A DNA stretch of 64,000 bases from Prevotella sp. (GCA_022486815.1 JAKVJW010000013.1:1-64000), one strand, 5' to 3'; positions 43,722 through 53,540 are shown, numbered from the stretch's first letter. The notes: generated from the sequence alone by a model not told the origin. Translations and numbers: made by a program.

Positions 43722-44924
43722 ATGGAAAATGATAACGACAAAAGGGGGAAACTTTGGAATATCAATTATATTAAAGTATTGGCAGCCAATACGATGATGT
43801 ACTTTGCCTTTTACATTCTGGCTCCTTTATTGCCGATTTATCTGAGTGAACGGTTCGGGGCCACAAAAGATATTATTGGCATCGTACTTTCCGGTTACAC
43901 AGTGGCAGCCCTTGTCATCCGTCCGTTCAGTGGCTATGTCGTTGACCGTTTTAACCGTAAGAAAGTACTGATGATCTGTGTGTTTGCTTTTGCTGCCTGT
44001 TTTGCAGGCTATCTTGTAGCTGGTACTTTACTGATGTTTGGTATAGTGCGAACAGTACATGGAGGGCCTTTTGGGGCAGCAACGGTAGCAAACAGTACGA
44101 CCGCAATAGACGTACTTCCTTCTTCCAGACGTACTGAGGGACTGGGCTACTATGGGCTGAGCAATAATCTGGCAATGGCCGTAGCACCTTCAATCGGTAT
44201 TTATATTTATGAAGTATGTCACGATTTCAGAGTTCTTTTCTGGATTGCTTTAGTCGTTGCAATCATAGGGCTCTTCATTGATGCATCAGTCAAAATACCA
44301 GTTAATGAAATAGTCAGGAGCAAAGGTAAGATATCACTTGACCGTTTCTTCTTGACACGGGCGTGGCTGTTGGCCGTTAATATTGCCCTGTTTGGCTTTT
44401 GTTTTGGCGTGTTGAGCAACTATCTGGCCATTTATTCGAAGGATGTCATGGGCATTACCAGTGGGACCGGGACTTATTTTGCCCTTCTTTCTGTCGGACT
44501 TTTCAGCTCTCGTCTTCAAGGAGCAAAGGCATTGCGACAGGGAAGAGTTACGCACAATGCAGCTTATGGAATGTGTATTGCACTTATCGGTTATACGCTT
44601 TTTGTCGCCTGTCCGAATCGTGTCGGTTATTATCTATCAGCCTGTCTTATCGGTCTGGGTAATGGACACATGTATCCCGCTTTCCTTAATATGTTTGTAG
44701 CTACAGCCCGTCATGATCAGCGAGGAACTGCCAATTCCTCTATTCTTACTTCCTGGGATCTTGGATTTGGAATAGGGATTCTACTTGGCGGTGTCGTATC
44801 TCAATTCTTCGGTTATACTGCTGCTTTCTGGATGGTCGCGGCCGACAATGCTTTGGGAGTGATACTCTTTTTCCTGATAACGAAACGGTTTTTCCTCAAG
44901 AGAAGACTCGAACCAATCTGTTAG
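43722..44924 (+). CDS. MFS family exporter
   Basis: A 400-residue inner-membrane protein with twelve predicted transmembrane helices in two halves. The motif A-like GYVVDRFNRKKVLM follows helix 2, matching drug/sugar-efflux MFS proteins (YfcJ/arabinose-efflux group). The ATG at 43722 is chosen over the GTG two codons earlier. It lies between dinB and the convergent MATE gene. Substrate unknown. Confidence 0.9.
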   Translation: MENDNDKRGKLWNINYIKVLAANTMMYFAFYILAPLLPIYLSERFGATKDIIGIVLSGYTVAALVIRPFSGYVVDRFNRKKVLMICVFAFAACFAGYLVAGTLLMFGIVRTVHGGPFGAATVANSTTAIDVLPSSRRTEGLGYYGLSNNLAMAVAPSIGIYIYEVCHDFRVLFWIALVVAIIGLFIDASVKIPVNEIVRSKGKISLDRFFLTRAWLLAVNIALFGFCFGVLSNYLAIYSKDVMGITSGTGTYFALLSVGLFSSRLQGAKALRQGRVTHNAAYGMCIALIGYTLFVACPNRVGYYLSACLIGLGNGHMYPAFLNMFVATARHDQRGTANSSILTSWDLGFGIGILLGGVVSQFFGYTAAFWMVAADNALGVILFFLITKRFFLKRRLEPIC

Positions 44925-44981
44925 TCAAACGAAAGGGTGTTTGGTAAAGATGCGAATACAGAAAAACACCGATTTGATCGT

Positions 44982-46349
44982 TCATACATTCGAATTGACC
45001 TTTTTTATGTTTACTTCTTTTTTCAGATGATAGTAAAGCCATGTAAAGGCAGGAATAAGAAACAAATCAGCCATGCACCAGGCTACAGGGTCACCATAAC
45101 ATACTCCCAGAAATCTCAAAGCCGGAACCAGCCAGATGCTCACCCCGCAGCGGGCGATCATTTCCATTACTCCGCTTATCATGGAAAGATTGGAATAGCC
45201 AAGTCCCTGGATGGAATAACGTAAGATGGTTAAAATGCCCAGAGCCGGGTAAAAATAGTTGGCTATTCTCATGAACAAGGCTGCATTCGTGATGACAGCT
45301 GTCTCACCGGATTTTACGAAGAGACTCATCATGTCATCTGCAAAAGGATAGATGACAAGGATGGTGAAAACGAAATAAACCAACATAATCTTAATGGCCG
45401 AGCGTACTCCTAAGGCAACTCTATGAGTGTCCTTAGCTCCGATATTCTGCCCACAGTAAGTTGCCATCGCTACACCAATATTCTCAAAGACACAAGTAAA
45501 AAGGTATTTGATACGCATGGAAGCGGTAAAAGCAGCTACATACATAGTGCCTAAGGCATTGTTGGCACTCTGCAACATAATGATGCCGATACCGGTAATG
45601 GAGAATTGTAATCCCATAGGGACACCGTTGTTGAGGAGGATACTGATTCGTTTATTGTCATATCGCCGTTCTTCTCCCTGAGGAATGAGAATATGCAATT
45701 TCTTCTTGATATAGAACCAACAGAGTAAGGCGGCAAAAGCCTGAGAAATCATGGTTGATAGTCCTGCTCCTGCTACTCCCATGCCTAAGAGTATAATCAG
45801 GATGATATCCAGGATAATGTTCAGAAATGATGATATGATCAGGAAATAGAATGGCTCCCTGGAATTGCCAAGTGAACGAATGAAACCTGAAAAGAGATTA
45901 TAGGAGAAAATGAATGGGATAGACAAGAGTTGCAGCAAGAGGAATATATATGCATCGTGAAAGATCCCTTCCGGAGTATTCACAATCTTGAGAAGTTTAC
46001 TGCAGAAGATGCAGGCCAGAAAAGTAATAACAATGATAAAGACAATGCTGATACGGAGAGCATTACTTACGTATGATCTCATCTTAGTATAGTCCTTTGC
46101 TCCGAAAGACTGAGCTATAGGAATGGCAAAGCCGGAACAGCATCCATTGCAGAATCCCAATATCAGAAACATAATCGATGAAGAGGCTCCTACTGCGGCT
46201 AGTGCATTTACGCCGATCCATCTACCGACAATCGCTGCGTCAATGATCAGGTACATCTGCTGTAGAATATATCCGAAAATGAGAGGTATAGCAAATTTCA
46301 GGATTCCTCTTGTTGGGGAACCCACAGTCATATCATTTGTATTTGTCAT
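44982..46349 (-). CDS. MATE family efflux transporter
   Basis: A 455-residue integral membrane protein with twelve helices arranged as two homologous halves, e.g. GILKFAIPLIFGYILQQMY in helix 1 and GNSREPFYFLI, CGQNIGAKD in the second half. It belongs to the DinF/NorM-like superfamily and would expel cationic drugs or metabolites with Na+ or H+. Convergent with the MFS gene; two unrelated exporters side by side is an ordinary arrangement. Substrate unknown. Confidence 0.92.
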   Translation of the reverse strand: MTNTNDMTVGSPTRGILKFAIPLIFGYILQQMYLIIDAAIVGRWIGVNALAAVGASSSIMFLILGFCNGCCSGFAIPIAQSFGAKDYTKMRSYVSNALRISIVFIIVITFLACIFCSKLLKIVNTPEGIFHDAYIFLLLQLLSIPFIFSYNLFSGFIRSLGNSREPFYFLIISSFLNIILDIILIILLGMGVAGAGLSTMISQAFAALLCWFYIKKKLHILIPQGEERRYDNKRISILLNNGVPMGLQFSITGIGIIMLQSANNALGTMYVAAFTASMRIKYLFTCVFENIGVAMATYCGQNIGAKDTHRVALGVRSAIKIMLVYFVFTILVIYPFADDMMSLFVKSGETAVITNAALFMRIANYFYPALGILTILRYSIQGLGYSNLSMISGVMEMIARCGVSIWLVPALRFLGVCYGDPVAWCMADLFLIPAFTWLYYHLKKEVNIKKVNSNV

Positions 46350-46479
46350 GTTCTTATCTGCTGAGAGTCATAGAAGATAACTCACATCTTAATCATCCTG
46401 TTATGTCGAATTCGTACTATTTGTGTTGTTGATTAGCTGTTAGGATTTGCTAAATATGTTTTTGAAAAAGAAAGACATC

Positions 46480-46875
46480 TCAATTTTCCTGTAATTGTCG
46501 AATGTGTATCATCTTCTGTTTTCTGCTCATAGAATAAGTACTACTCCGCTGATCGACATAATCCAAAAGGGTAAAAGCCTTGTCCAGAAGAAGGTCACGT
46601 AGAGGTTTACTGCCCATTAAGTCGCCCTCATAATACCAGAGTTGAGCCAGCATCTCCAGCCGTTCAATACGCTCTTCCTCTTTCCAGTTATCTTGCGCAT
46701 ATCCGAGGGCTTCTTCCAAGGTCATGTTTCTCAGGAGTTCGTAATTTCCCAAGTACCGATGATATAGTTCCTTGAGCATGGTGTCTTTTTGCTTGCCCTC
46801 GTTTTTTTCGAGAAATGCCTGAACAGCTGCTTCAAATTCCTGAAGAACTCTTATAAAATAGTCTCTTTCTAACAT
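46480..46875 (-). CDS. Helical protein of unknown function linked to the helicase
   Basis: A 131-residue, strongly charged and mostly helical cytosolic protein with no signal peptide or membrane segment. The N-terminus MLERDYFIRVLQEF is followed by regularly spaced aromatic and leucine residues, e.g. LWYYEGDLMGSKPLRDLLL. I recognise no domain with confidence. The gene begins 6 bases after the helicase stop in the same direction, so it is co-transcribed. Confidence 0.75.
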   Translation of the reverse strand: MLERDYFIRVLQEFEAAVQAFLEKNEGKQKDTMLKELYHRYLGNYELLRNMTLEEALGYAQDNWKEEERIERLEMLAQLWYYEGDLMGSKPLRDLLLDKAFTLLDYVDQRSSTYSMSRKQKMIHIRQLQEN

Positions 46876-46881
46876 AAGAAT

Positions 46882-48897
46882 TTACTGATTTAATGATTTC
46901 GTTTCGTTTTTAATAGGGTTATTTTTATCCGATAGAATTGAATCTGCATTGATCCTTTCAGTTGGAATATCAGTATTTTGATTGATATCCTGAATATAAT
47001 TCCACAGTTTCAGATAGAACGGATGTTTTATCAATGTAGAGGCGTCACCCAGGATGATGAGTTTCATCCTTGCACGGGTGATAGCTACGTTCATGCGCCT
47101 CAGGTCTCTAAGAAATCCGATTTGTCCGTTCTCATTCGACCGGACCATTGATATCAGAATGATATCCCGCTCCTGCCCCTGGAATCCATCTACAGTATTA
47201 ACTGTGATGAGCGATCGGTAAGGTTTGAAAAAGGCCTGTTTATGAATGAGTTTTCTCAGATATTGCACTTGCGCACGGTAAGGAGAAATGATGCCTGTAT
47301 CGATTTCTTCTTCGAGAATGCGTTGCTTGCCAATTTTCTCGAAATATTTTTTTAACGTATCCAGGGTGAGTTCCGCTTCGGCCTTATTGATCCGTCCGAA
47401 GGAATTCCCCACATATTCTTCGTGGAAAGGTTGGACTCCTTTGTTTTCTTCTTCCATCCGGTAGTCCGGATTAAGGGTATAATCTTTTGTGTCAATCCAC
47501 ATCATCGGATGGTCATAGTCCAGAATGCCACGGTGCATGACCTGAGGTGCGCTTATTACTTGCCCGCCATAGAACCAGTCACTGGAAAAGCGCATGATCT
47601 GGTCATTCATTCTGTACTGTACTTTCAGAAGGGTTACGACCTCTGGTTTGTTTTTGACAATCCGTTCCATAAGGGTCTTGTCGAGTCCTGCTTTTACTGC
47701 AGCAATACTTTTTACAGTCGGTGGCAGCTGACAGTGATCTCCGGCGAAAATCACCCGGGTACATTTTCGGATGGGGATCCAGCAGGCAGCTTCCAGAGCC
47801 TGAGCTGCCTCATCAATAAATAATGTTGTATATTTCTGTCCGTCCAGAAGATGATTAGCGGAACCGGTAAGCGTACAGGCAATAACACGGGCTTCACTGA
47901 ACAGCCGCGCACGGATACGAAGTTCAAGTTCGATGGCTTTGCTCTTCAGACGCTCCAGTTTTTGATGTTCCCCTTTCTTGCGATTCTGTCTCAGATTCCG
48001 GATGTTTCTTCTGACAGCCCATAAGGACGGATAATCCGGATCGTCCTCGAAACGTCGTTCATACGTAGAGGATAACATCCGGTCAGTTACTCTGGTCGGG
48101 TTACCAATGCGAAGCACATTGATGCCCCTGTCATCGAGTTTTTCACAGATCCAGTCCACAGCCATATTGCTCTGTGCACAAACCAGTACCTGATTCTCCC
48201 GCATCAAAGTAGCATTGATGGCTTCAACGAGAGTTGTCGTTTTCCCCGTTCCGGGAGGGCCATGTACGACAGCTACGTCCTTAGCCCATAGTACCTCGTT
48301 GACTGCTTTCTCCTGGGTAGGATTCAACCACGGAAAGCGAGTAGGAGCGAAGGAGAACCGCCCTGCCTGACGGTGTGAATAGAATAGATCACGGAGATAG
48401 GCCATTCTGTTATTCTTGGCGTTGATAACCCGGTCCAATGCATCAAACATCAGACGGTAACTGGTTTCATCAAAGAAGAGTTGAATGCCCACAGAGTCTT
48501 CGCAACTCTGGATACTGATGACTTCAGAGTCCGGAACGACGATGGTCATACGATCTTTATCTACGAAACTTACCGTTGCGGTAAAATTGAAATAACGAAT
48601 GTTGTCCTTTCCGTTTCTTCGAGAGATACTGAAAAGGACGACCGGTTTGCCAAACTCGAAGTTGTGTTCGATGTCTTTGTCAACAGTCCGGAGAACCTCC
48701 AGTACCCTTTGATTCAAAGAATTATAATAACTTTTTCCGATGGTCAGAGGATACCACGCATCACCCCGTTTGATTTTGCGTTGCAATCCCATCGTTTCCG
48801 TTTGCTTACGGAAAGCCTCTTTTTCTTCGAAATATTCCATCTTCAGGAGCAACTTCTGCCGTTGGAGAGCCTGAACCGGAGAATCTTGATCACTCAT
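46882..48897 (-). CDS. SF1B DNA/RNA helicase (IGHMBP2/UPF1-like)
   Basis: A 671-residue ATP-dependent helicase: N-terminal beta-barrel region (about 20-160), Walker A GPPGTGKTT (about 213-221), motif Ia, motif II FIDEAAQA (DEAA), motif III GDHCQLPPT, motif V VDGFQGQERDIILISMVR and motif VI RMNVAITRARMKL. This matches bacterial UPF1-like helicases whose cellular job is uncertain (replication or recombination support). Near-leaderless: TACCTTTG ends 7 bases before the ATG. The downstream small protein is probably a partner by position. Confidence 0.93.
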   Translation of the reverse strand: MSDQDSPVQALQRQKLLLKMEYFEEKEAFRKQTETMGLQRKIKRGDAWYPLTIGKSYYNSLNQRVLEVLRTVDKDIEHNFEFGKPVVLFSISRRNGKDNIRYFNFTATVSFVDKDRMTIVVPDSEVISIQSCEDSVGIQLFFDETSYRLMFDALDRVINAKNNRMAYLRDLFYSHRQAGRFSFAPTRFPWLNPTQEKAVNEVLWAKDVAVVHGPPGTGKTTTLVEAINATLMRENQVLVCAQSNMAVDWICEKLDDRGINVLRIGNPTRVTDRMLSSTYERRFEDDPDYPSLWAVRRNIRNLRQNRKKGEHQKLERLKSKAIELELRIRARLFSEARVIACTLTGSANHLLDGQKYTTLFIDEAAQALEAACWIPIRKCTRVIFAGDHCQLPPTVKSIAAVKAGLDKTLMERIVKNKPEVVTLLKVQYRMNDQIMRFSSDWFYGGQVISAPQVMHRGILDYDHPMMWIDTKDYTLNPDYRMEEENKGVQPFHEEYVGNSFGRINKAEAELTLDTLKKYFEKIGKQRILEEEIDTGIISPYRAQVQYLRKLIHKQAFFKPYRSLITVNTVDGFQGQERDIILISMVRSNENGQIGFLRDLRRMNVAITRARMKLIILGDASTLIKHPFYLKLWNYIQDINQNTDIPTERINADSILSDKNNPIKNETKSLNQ

Positions 48898-48904
48898 CTC
48901 GTCA

Positions 48905-48912
48905 CAAAGGTA
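48905..48912 (-). promoter_or_regulatory. -7 box of the helicase gene
   Basis: TACCTTTG on the minus strand, separated by 7 bases from the ATG; a clear TTTG -33 is missing. Confidence 0.5.
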
Positions 48913-48965
48913 CAGAAAATCTTTTATAATAGTTCAGTAAGTTGTTCTTTTCAACAAGTCAATTG

Positions 48966-51602
48966 CTACAACTGGTTTATGATATTTTTTATCTGTTCTC
49001 CAAGTCCTATGGTATATCCCTGTGATATGAAGACGATTCTATCGAAAGTATCTGCAATAATGAAAACGGGCAGTTGAGAACTGTTTCCCAATTTCATGTT
49101 CTTGACGATCTGCCGGAGAATCTTTCCATTGTCATCTATTCCAAAAAGAGTATGAGAAGGAAGAGGACCAAAATCTTTAAAATCAAATTTATCTGCATCA
49201 GACTTGTTTTCAAACAAAAGAACAAATGGCCGTTTCCATTTATTAAAGGTCTCTCGTACTTTTGCAATATCACGTAAAGCATGGTTCGTAGGTTCCTGTC
49301 CTACACCCAAAATACCTAATACATAAAAACCTCTGCCGGTTTGGGATAAAAGTGTCTTTGATGTTCCGACCTTCTTCGTGTTAAGGTCATAAGGAATATA
49401 TTCTGATTCTGAACCGAATGTGCCGATAACTGTTGCTTTGGACAGATCTTGCCTGATATCAAGGGGAAGTTCTGTGGTTTTTCCTTTATCAATATTGAAT
49501 ATTCTGTTCAGCGCAAGTACGCTACCATCAGCCAGTCGGGTACCTGTCGTGAGAAGATAAGTCCCGGTATCGAGTGGCACACCATTCTTGAAAGTATTGC
49601 TCCAACTTGTACCGCCTCCCATGTCTACCTGACCTTCGTCAAAATTGAGTAGCTTTGTTATTCCATTTTGGATTTTGCTGATGGTAAAATGACTATAATA
49701 TGTTGGGTCAGGTAGTATTTTCGAAGGGGTATAATCCAATTTCAACATTCCTGCTGGAGGGATTAGAGGTGTACCCGAATCAAAATTTACATCCACCCAT
49801 TTATTATCTTTAAAATATTGAACCTTTGAAGTTACTACATCCTTACGAGCCTGAATACCCAGACTTCGTGCAACGTCAACAAAAAAGATATCCCGTGAAC
49901 GGGTATCTGTCATTCTATATTTCATCACACCGACGGGGGTCTGCGCAATACGCAGTGCTTTGATGTCTGGATTCATCCTGATATGATCCTTCATCCATGT
50001 TACCAGCCTTGAAGGGTCCTGAACAAACAGATTTGTTGTCTTCTTATTAAAGGCTTTCTCAAAATAATGCTTGAATGGTGAGATAATCATTTCATCTTCA
50101 ACTCTTGGGGAGAGTTCGTTGCTGCTTGCTGTGAAATTGTCCTCAAGAATATTCATCGGCATATCCCTCAAATCTTTATCGCTAAGAGTTTTCAGAAGGG
50201 CGATGGCACGAGGCAAATTATCTTTATGACGAGTCAGAAAGGCAGTAATAGTAGCATGGTTGCCTCTGGATTTTACTAGATACGAAGCAGCATCGGCTGA
50301 TATTTTCTTTGCCTCATTTTCATTAAGGAAAGTTGAGGTATAGGCATTTCTTATAGAATCTTCAAAAGCCAGACGCTTTTGATTGATCTGGTTCATCGCC
50401 TCAGTTACAATTGGAATACGGGCGTGTTCCGGAGGTGGAACGATGTTCAGGGAATCTTCCGGTGAAGCGGTTTGTAAAAGATCGGTCCGTTTACTCCGGT
50501 TTAATACAATAGTGATGTTCTGATCCTTTCCAAAAGAAGCCTTGGCATAATTGTACATTCCGTCTTTTGATGCCCAGACCAGCATATCTCCTTTTCCGGC
50601 AGTAAGGAACGTATGGCCGTTAGCATCTGTATATTTCGTTACGGCAGAATAAAATTCGGCATAGTTGTAAATCTTGAAATCTACACGAGCATCTTTGACA
50701 GGTCTGCCATTTATATCAGTAATATGAAAATCTACACGAGCAGTAGTCGCATAATTGTTAATGAGGTTGATTTCTGTAAAATTACTGGTACGCAGTACAA
50801 CTTCTTCCGGTCCTTCATAGTCGCCAAAGGCACGTGTATGGATAAGAAGGGCACGTGATGCAGGAGCATTGAACCATCCAAGGTTGAGAACCGGCTGAGG
50901 CTCGCATGCTCCGAAGAAATACCATTTACCGTCAGCCCATGCCTCAACCCATGCATGGTTATCATCTGTATGAGCCCAACGGGGAACATATACCTGACGG
51001 GCTGGTATGCCTATAGACCGGAGTGCTGCCACGGCAAAGGTGCTCTCTTCTCCACAGCGTCCTGTTGCTGTCAGCATAGAGGCAAGAGGAGAGGAGGTCC
51101 GGGCATCGGATGGCTCATAAGTCATGTGCTCATGGCACCAGTGATTGACCTCCAAGATCGCATCATACATGCTCATTCCTTTTATTCTGGGTCTCAGTTG
51201 TCTATAGAATACTATCCGTGAACTGTCAAGATTTTCGTTATTTACCCGGATTGGCAAGACAAAGTGCCTGAACAATAATTCTGGTACCCTTTTTCCCCAT
51301 GGCATTTCTTTGCGGGTCTTGAAGCTACACCTTATATTCTTCATGTAGAAAGAAACCGGATAATCCGTTAAATCGGCAAGAGGCATATAGGCATATAAAA
51401 ATTGTAATGCCTCCTTTTCCGGTTGAGAAGCATGCAGGTTACTAAATCCGGGAATGTGTCTCCCTATAAGATGTATTCTGTTATCAAAAGTTTGTATCAC
51501 TTTCCCACGATAAGTTGAATCTGTGATAAAATGATTAGTGGTCTGGCCTTTTATCGTTATACAGAAGATGCTTAATAGAATGAGAAATAAGGTCTTTTTC
51601 AT
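48966..51602 (-). CDS. Large secreted transglutaminase-like protein
   Basis: An 878-residue exported protein (signal peptide ends near IKGQ, about residue 20). A transglutaminase-like cysteine-protease fold lies in the first third: Cys183 in GRCGEESTF, His216 in DDNHAWVEAW, and the third catalytic position in GACEPQP. An Ig-like/carboxypeptidase regulatory-type beta domain follows (about 285-370, with GRPVKDARV), then a long helical region and C-terminal beta domains. It may hydrolyse or cross-link peptides outside the cell. Bacteroidetes carry several such proteins with unknown roles. It is encoded alone. Confidence 0.85.
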   Translation of the reverse strand: MKKTLFLILLSIFCITIKGQTTNHFITDSTYRGKVIQTFDNRIHLIGRHIPGFSNLHASQPEKEALQFLYAYMPLADLTDYPVSFYMKNIRCSFKTRKEMPWGKRVPELLFRHFVLPIRVNNENLDSSRIVFYRQLRPRIKGMSMYDAILEVNHWCHEHMTYEPSDARTSSPLASMLTATGRCGEESTFAVAALRSIGIPARQVYVPRWAHTDDNHAWVEAWADGKWYFFGACEPQPVLNLGWFNAPASRALLIHTRAFGDYEGPEEVVLRTSNFTEINLINNYATTARVDFHITDINGRPVKDARVDFKIYNYAEFYSAVTKYTDANGHTFLTAGKGDMLVWASKDGMYNYAKASFGKDQNITIVLNRSKRTDLLQTASPEDSLNIVPPPEHARIPIVTEAMNQINQKRLAFEDSIRNAYTSTFLNENEAKKISADAASYLVKSRGNHATITAFLTRHKDNLPRAIALLKTLSDKDLRDMPMNILEDNFTASSNELSPRVEDEMIISPFKHYFEKAFNKKTTNLFVQDPSRLVTWMKDHIRMNPDIKALRIAQTPVGVMKYRMTDTRSRDIFFVDVARSLGIQARKDVVTSKVQYFKDNKWVDVNFDSGTPLIPPAGMLKLDYTPSKILPDPTYYSHFTISKIQNGITKLLNFDEGQVDMGGGTSWSNTFKNGVPLDTGTYLLTTGTRLADGSVLALNRIFNIDKGKTTELPLDIRQDLSKATVIGTFGSESEYIPYDLNTKKVGTSKTLLSQTGRGFYVLGILGVGQEPTNHALRDIAKVRETFNKWKRPFVLLFENKSDADKFDFKDFGPLPSHTLFGIDDNGKILRQIVKNMKLGNSSQLPVFIIADTFDRIVFISQGYTIGLGEQIKNIINQL

Positions 51603-51701
51603 TAAAGATTTGTCTATAAGATAATTAATACTTTTATCCTAAAATCGTTGGGTCTGTTTCAGACCGTCATTTTTATAAATGAGTAGAGGTTGTGAACAGA
51701 A

Positions 51702-52445
51702 TCATAAACTGTTGATGAGCGCGTCAATAGTAGCTTTGACTTTTCTTGAAGTTGTGACCTGACATTCTCCAAACTGTTGTGTCCAGATCTGTTCGTTTTT
51801 ATCATCAGGAAGAATCTTCTCACGTGCGGAAAAATGATATTCGTTAATTTGGGTAGAAGAATAAATCTTAGTAATATTATCTTCATTCACCCCGCAACCA
51901 GCCATTATCTGTATTCTTTTATCCGCCTGTCTCTGTAAGGCTGCAAGTTCCTGAATACCTTGGATTGCTTTAGGTTGCTGACCGGATGTTAAAATACGGT
52001 CAAATCCCAGTTGGATGAGATCTTCAATGGCTTGATGTGGATCAGTACAGACATCAAAAGCCCGGTGGAACGTGATACTCATACCTTTGGCATGTTCCAT
52101 GAGCCGGGCGTTAATATCCTTGTCTATATCCCCTTTAGATGTAAGACAACCGAAAACGACTCCATCTGCACCAAGTTGGCGGGAAATATCTATATCAGCA
52201 ATCATCCTTTCCACTTCCAGTGGGGAATAAGTAAAAGAGCCTCCGCGAGGACGGATGATGATATGCAGGAGCGTATGGGTCAATACTTTACGGGCAGTCA
52301 GAATTTCTCCATACGAAGGTGTCGTGCCACCTTCTGGAATTCCGGCACACAGTTCTACTCGATCTGCACCGCCGTTCTGTGCAGAGATGCAACTTTCAAC
52401 GCAATTGGCACAGACCTCGAATTTAAAATGGTTTCGGCAAATCAT
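51702..52445 (-). CDS. cutC: Copper homeostasis protein CutC family
   Basis: A 247-residue TIM-barrel protein with the family N-terminus FEVCANCVESCISAQ and then GGADRVELCAG, IRPRGG, and LTSGQQPKA. The name comes from copper sensitivity mutants in E. coli; a copper-binding role in gut bacteria is unproven. Own promoter; single gene. Confidence 0.93.
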   Translation of the reverse strand: MICRNHFKFEVCANCVESCISAQNGGADRVELCAGIPEGGTTPSYGEILTARKVLTHTLLHIIIRPRGGSFTYSPLEVERMIADIDISRQLGADGVVFGCLTSKGDIDKDINARLMEHAKGMSITFHRAFDVCTDPHQAIEDLIQLGFDRILTSGQQPKAIQGIQELAALQRQADKRIQIMAGCGVNEDNITKIYSSTQINEYHFSAREKILPDDKNEQIWTQQFGECQVTTSRKVKATIDALINSL

Positions 52446-52502
52446 AAAGATATTATATCCGGATCATTGAACATTTATTTTTAGAGAATCTTTAAGATAA
52501 GA

Positions 52503-52532
52503 CAAAGGTAAAAATAATTTTCCAGAAACAAA
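52503..52532 (-). promoter_or_regulatory. Promoter of cutC
   Basis: Minus-strand TTTG (52529-52532) and TACCTTTG (52503-52510), spacer 18, leader about 50 bases. Confidence 0.6.
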
Positions 52533-52715
52533 AAACGTCAATCATTATTTTATGAAGTTATTTTCTTTTACTTTAATCATATAGATCTTGAAAATGGTAT
52601 AAACTGATTAAATGTTGTATAGAGTCTGATAATAAGTACGAAAGCTAATGAATGAGGCAATAGAATCTGAAAGTTGGAATAAGAAACGTCAGAGAAGAAA
52701 ATACAAGGGTTTTAT

Positions 52716-52747
52716 TTTGTCCTTTTGCCTGGAGTTTCTTAATTTTG
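52716..52747 (+). promoter_or_regulatory. Promoter of the ABC ATPase gene, directly on the start codon
   Basis: TTTG (52716-52719), exactly 20 bases, TAATTTTG (52740-52747), then CAAT and ATG at 52752. Same TTTTGCAATATG junction as prmC; predicted leaderless transcript. Confidence 0.8.
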
Positions 52748-52751
52748 CAAT

Positions 52752-53540
52752 ATGGAGACATTACGATTAGAAAATCTGAGCATTGGCTATGCAGAGCATC
52801 ATAAAACAATAAAGACGGTGATGGAAGGGCTTAATGCTTCATTGTATAGTGGGCAACTCACTTGTCTGTTGGGAGCTAACGGAGTGGGGAAGTCTACACT
52901 TCTGAAGACCCTCTCTGCTTTTCAACGTCCTCTGTCCGGACAGATTTTGCTAGAAGGGAGGTCCTTATCAAACTATTCCACACACCAACTTTCCAAGTTG
53001 ATCAGTATTGTCCTGACAGGGAAACCGCGAGTGCGTAATATGACTATAGCCGAAATGGTCGGTCTGGGGCGTTCTCCATATACAGGTTTCTGGGGGCGGT
53101 TGTCAGCAAGGGACAAAAAGGTAGTTGAAGAGTCACTTGACCTGATTGGCATTACGGCATTGAAAGACCGTTTTATCCAGACGTTGAGTGATGGGGAGAG
53201 ACAAAAAATGATGATTGCAAAAGCCCTAGCCCAGCAAACCCCAATCATCTTTCTGGATGAGCCTACAGCTTTCCTTGATTTTCCTAGTAAGGTAGAATTG
53301 CTTCTTCTCCTCCGCCGACTGGCTCACGAGATGGACAAGACCATCTTTTTGTCTACTCATGATTTCGAACTGGTATTACAGGTAGCAGATGTTCTTTGGC
53401 TCATGGATGAAAAGCAAGGTCTTTCGGCAGGTTCACCAAAGAAACTATCTGAAAGTGGCGATCTCGGTCGGTATGTGGAACGGAAAGGAATTGCTTTTGA
53501 CCGGGAGACAATGAGAGTAACAGTGCTGAAAAATGAATAG
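52752..53540 (+). CDS. Iron/siderophore-type ABC transporter ATPase, orphan
   Basis: A 262-residue nucleotide-binding subunit of the FecE/FhuC/BtuD type. Walker A GANGVGKST (about 40-48), Q-loop replaced region SIVLTGKPR, signature LSDGERQK (about 142-149), Walker B IIFLDEPTAFLDF and H-loop STHDFE. It would power import of ferric siderophore, haem or cobalamin. No permease or substrate-binding gene adjoins it on either side; partners must lie elsewhere. The next gene is convergent after 30 bases. Confidence 0.9.
   Translation: METLRLENLSIGYAEHHKTIKTVMEGLNASLYSGQLTCLLGANGVGKSTLLKTLSAFQRPLSGQILLEGRSLSNYSTHQLSKLISIVLTGKPRVRNMTIAEMVGLGRSPYTGFWGRLSARDKKVVEESLDLIGITALKDRFIQTLSDGERQKMMIAKALAQQTPIIFLDEPTAFLDFPSKVELLLLLRRLAHEMDKTIFLSTHDFELVLQVADVLWLMDEKQGLSAGSPKKLSESGDLGRYVERKGIAFDRETMRVTVLKNE

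Larger units (their letters stand above)
52446..52751. other. Divergent intergenic region, cutC to ABC ATPase
   Basis: Carries the cutC promoter on the left and the ABC ATPase promoter at the right edge. The 180 bases between are AT-rich and I see nothing in them. Confidence 0.65.

Noticed and set aside
44936..44970. Hairpin GGTGTTT/AAACACC between MFS and MATE genes
   Set aside because: Seven base pairs with a 21-base loop and no T-run; too weak to list as a terminator.
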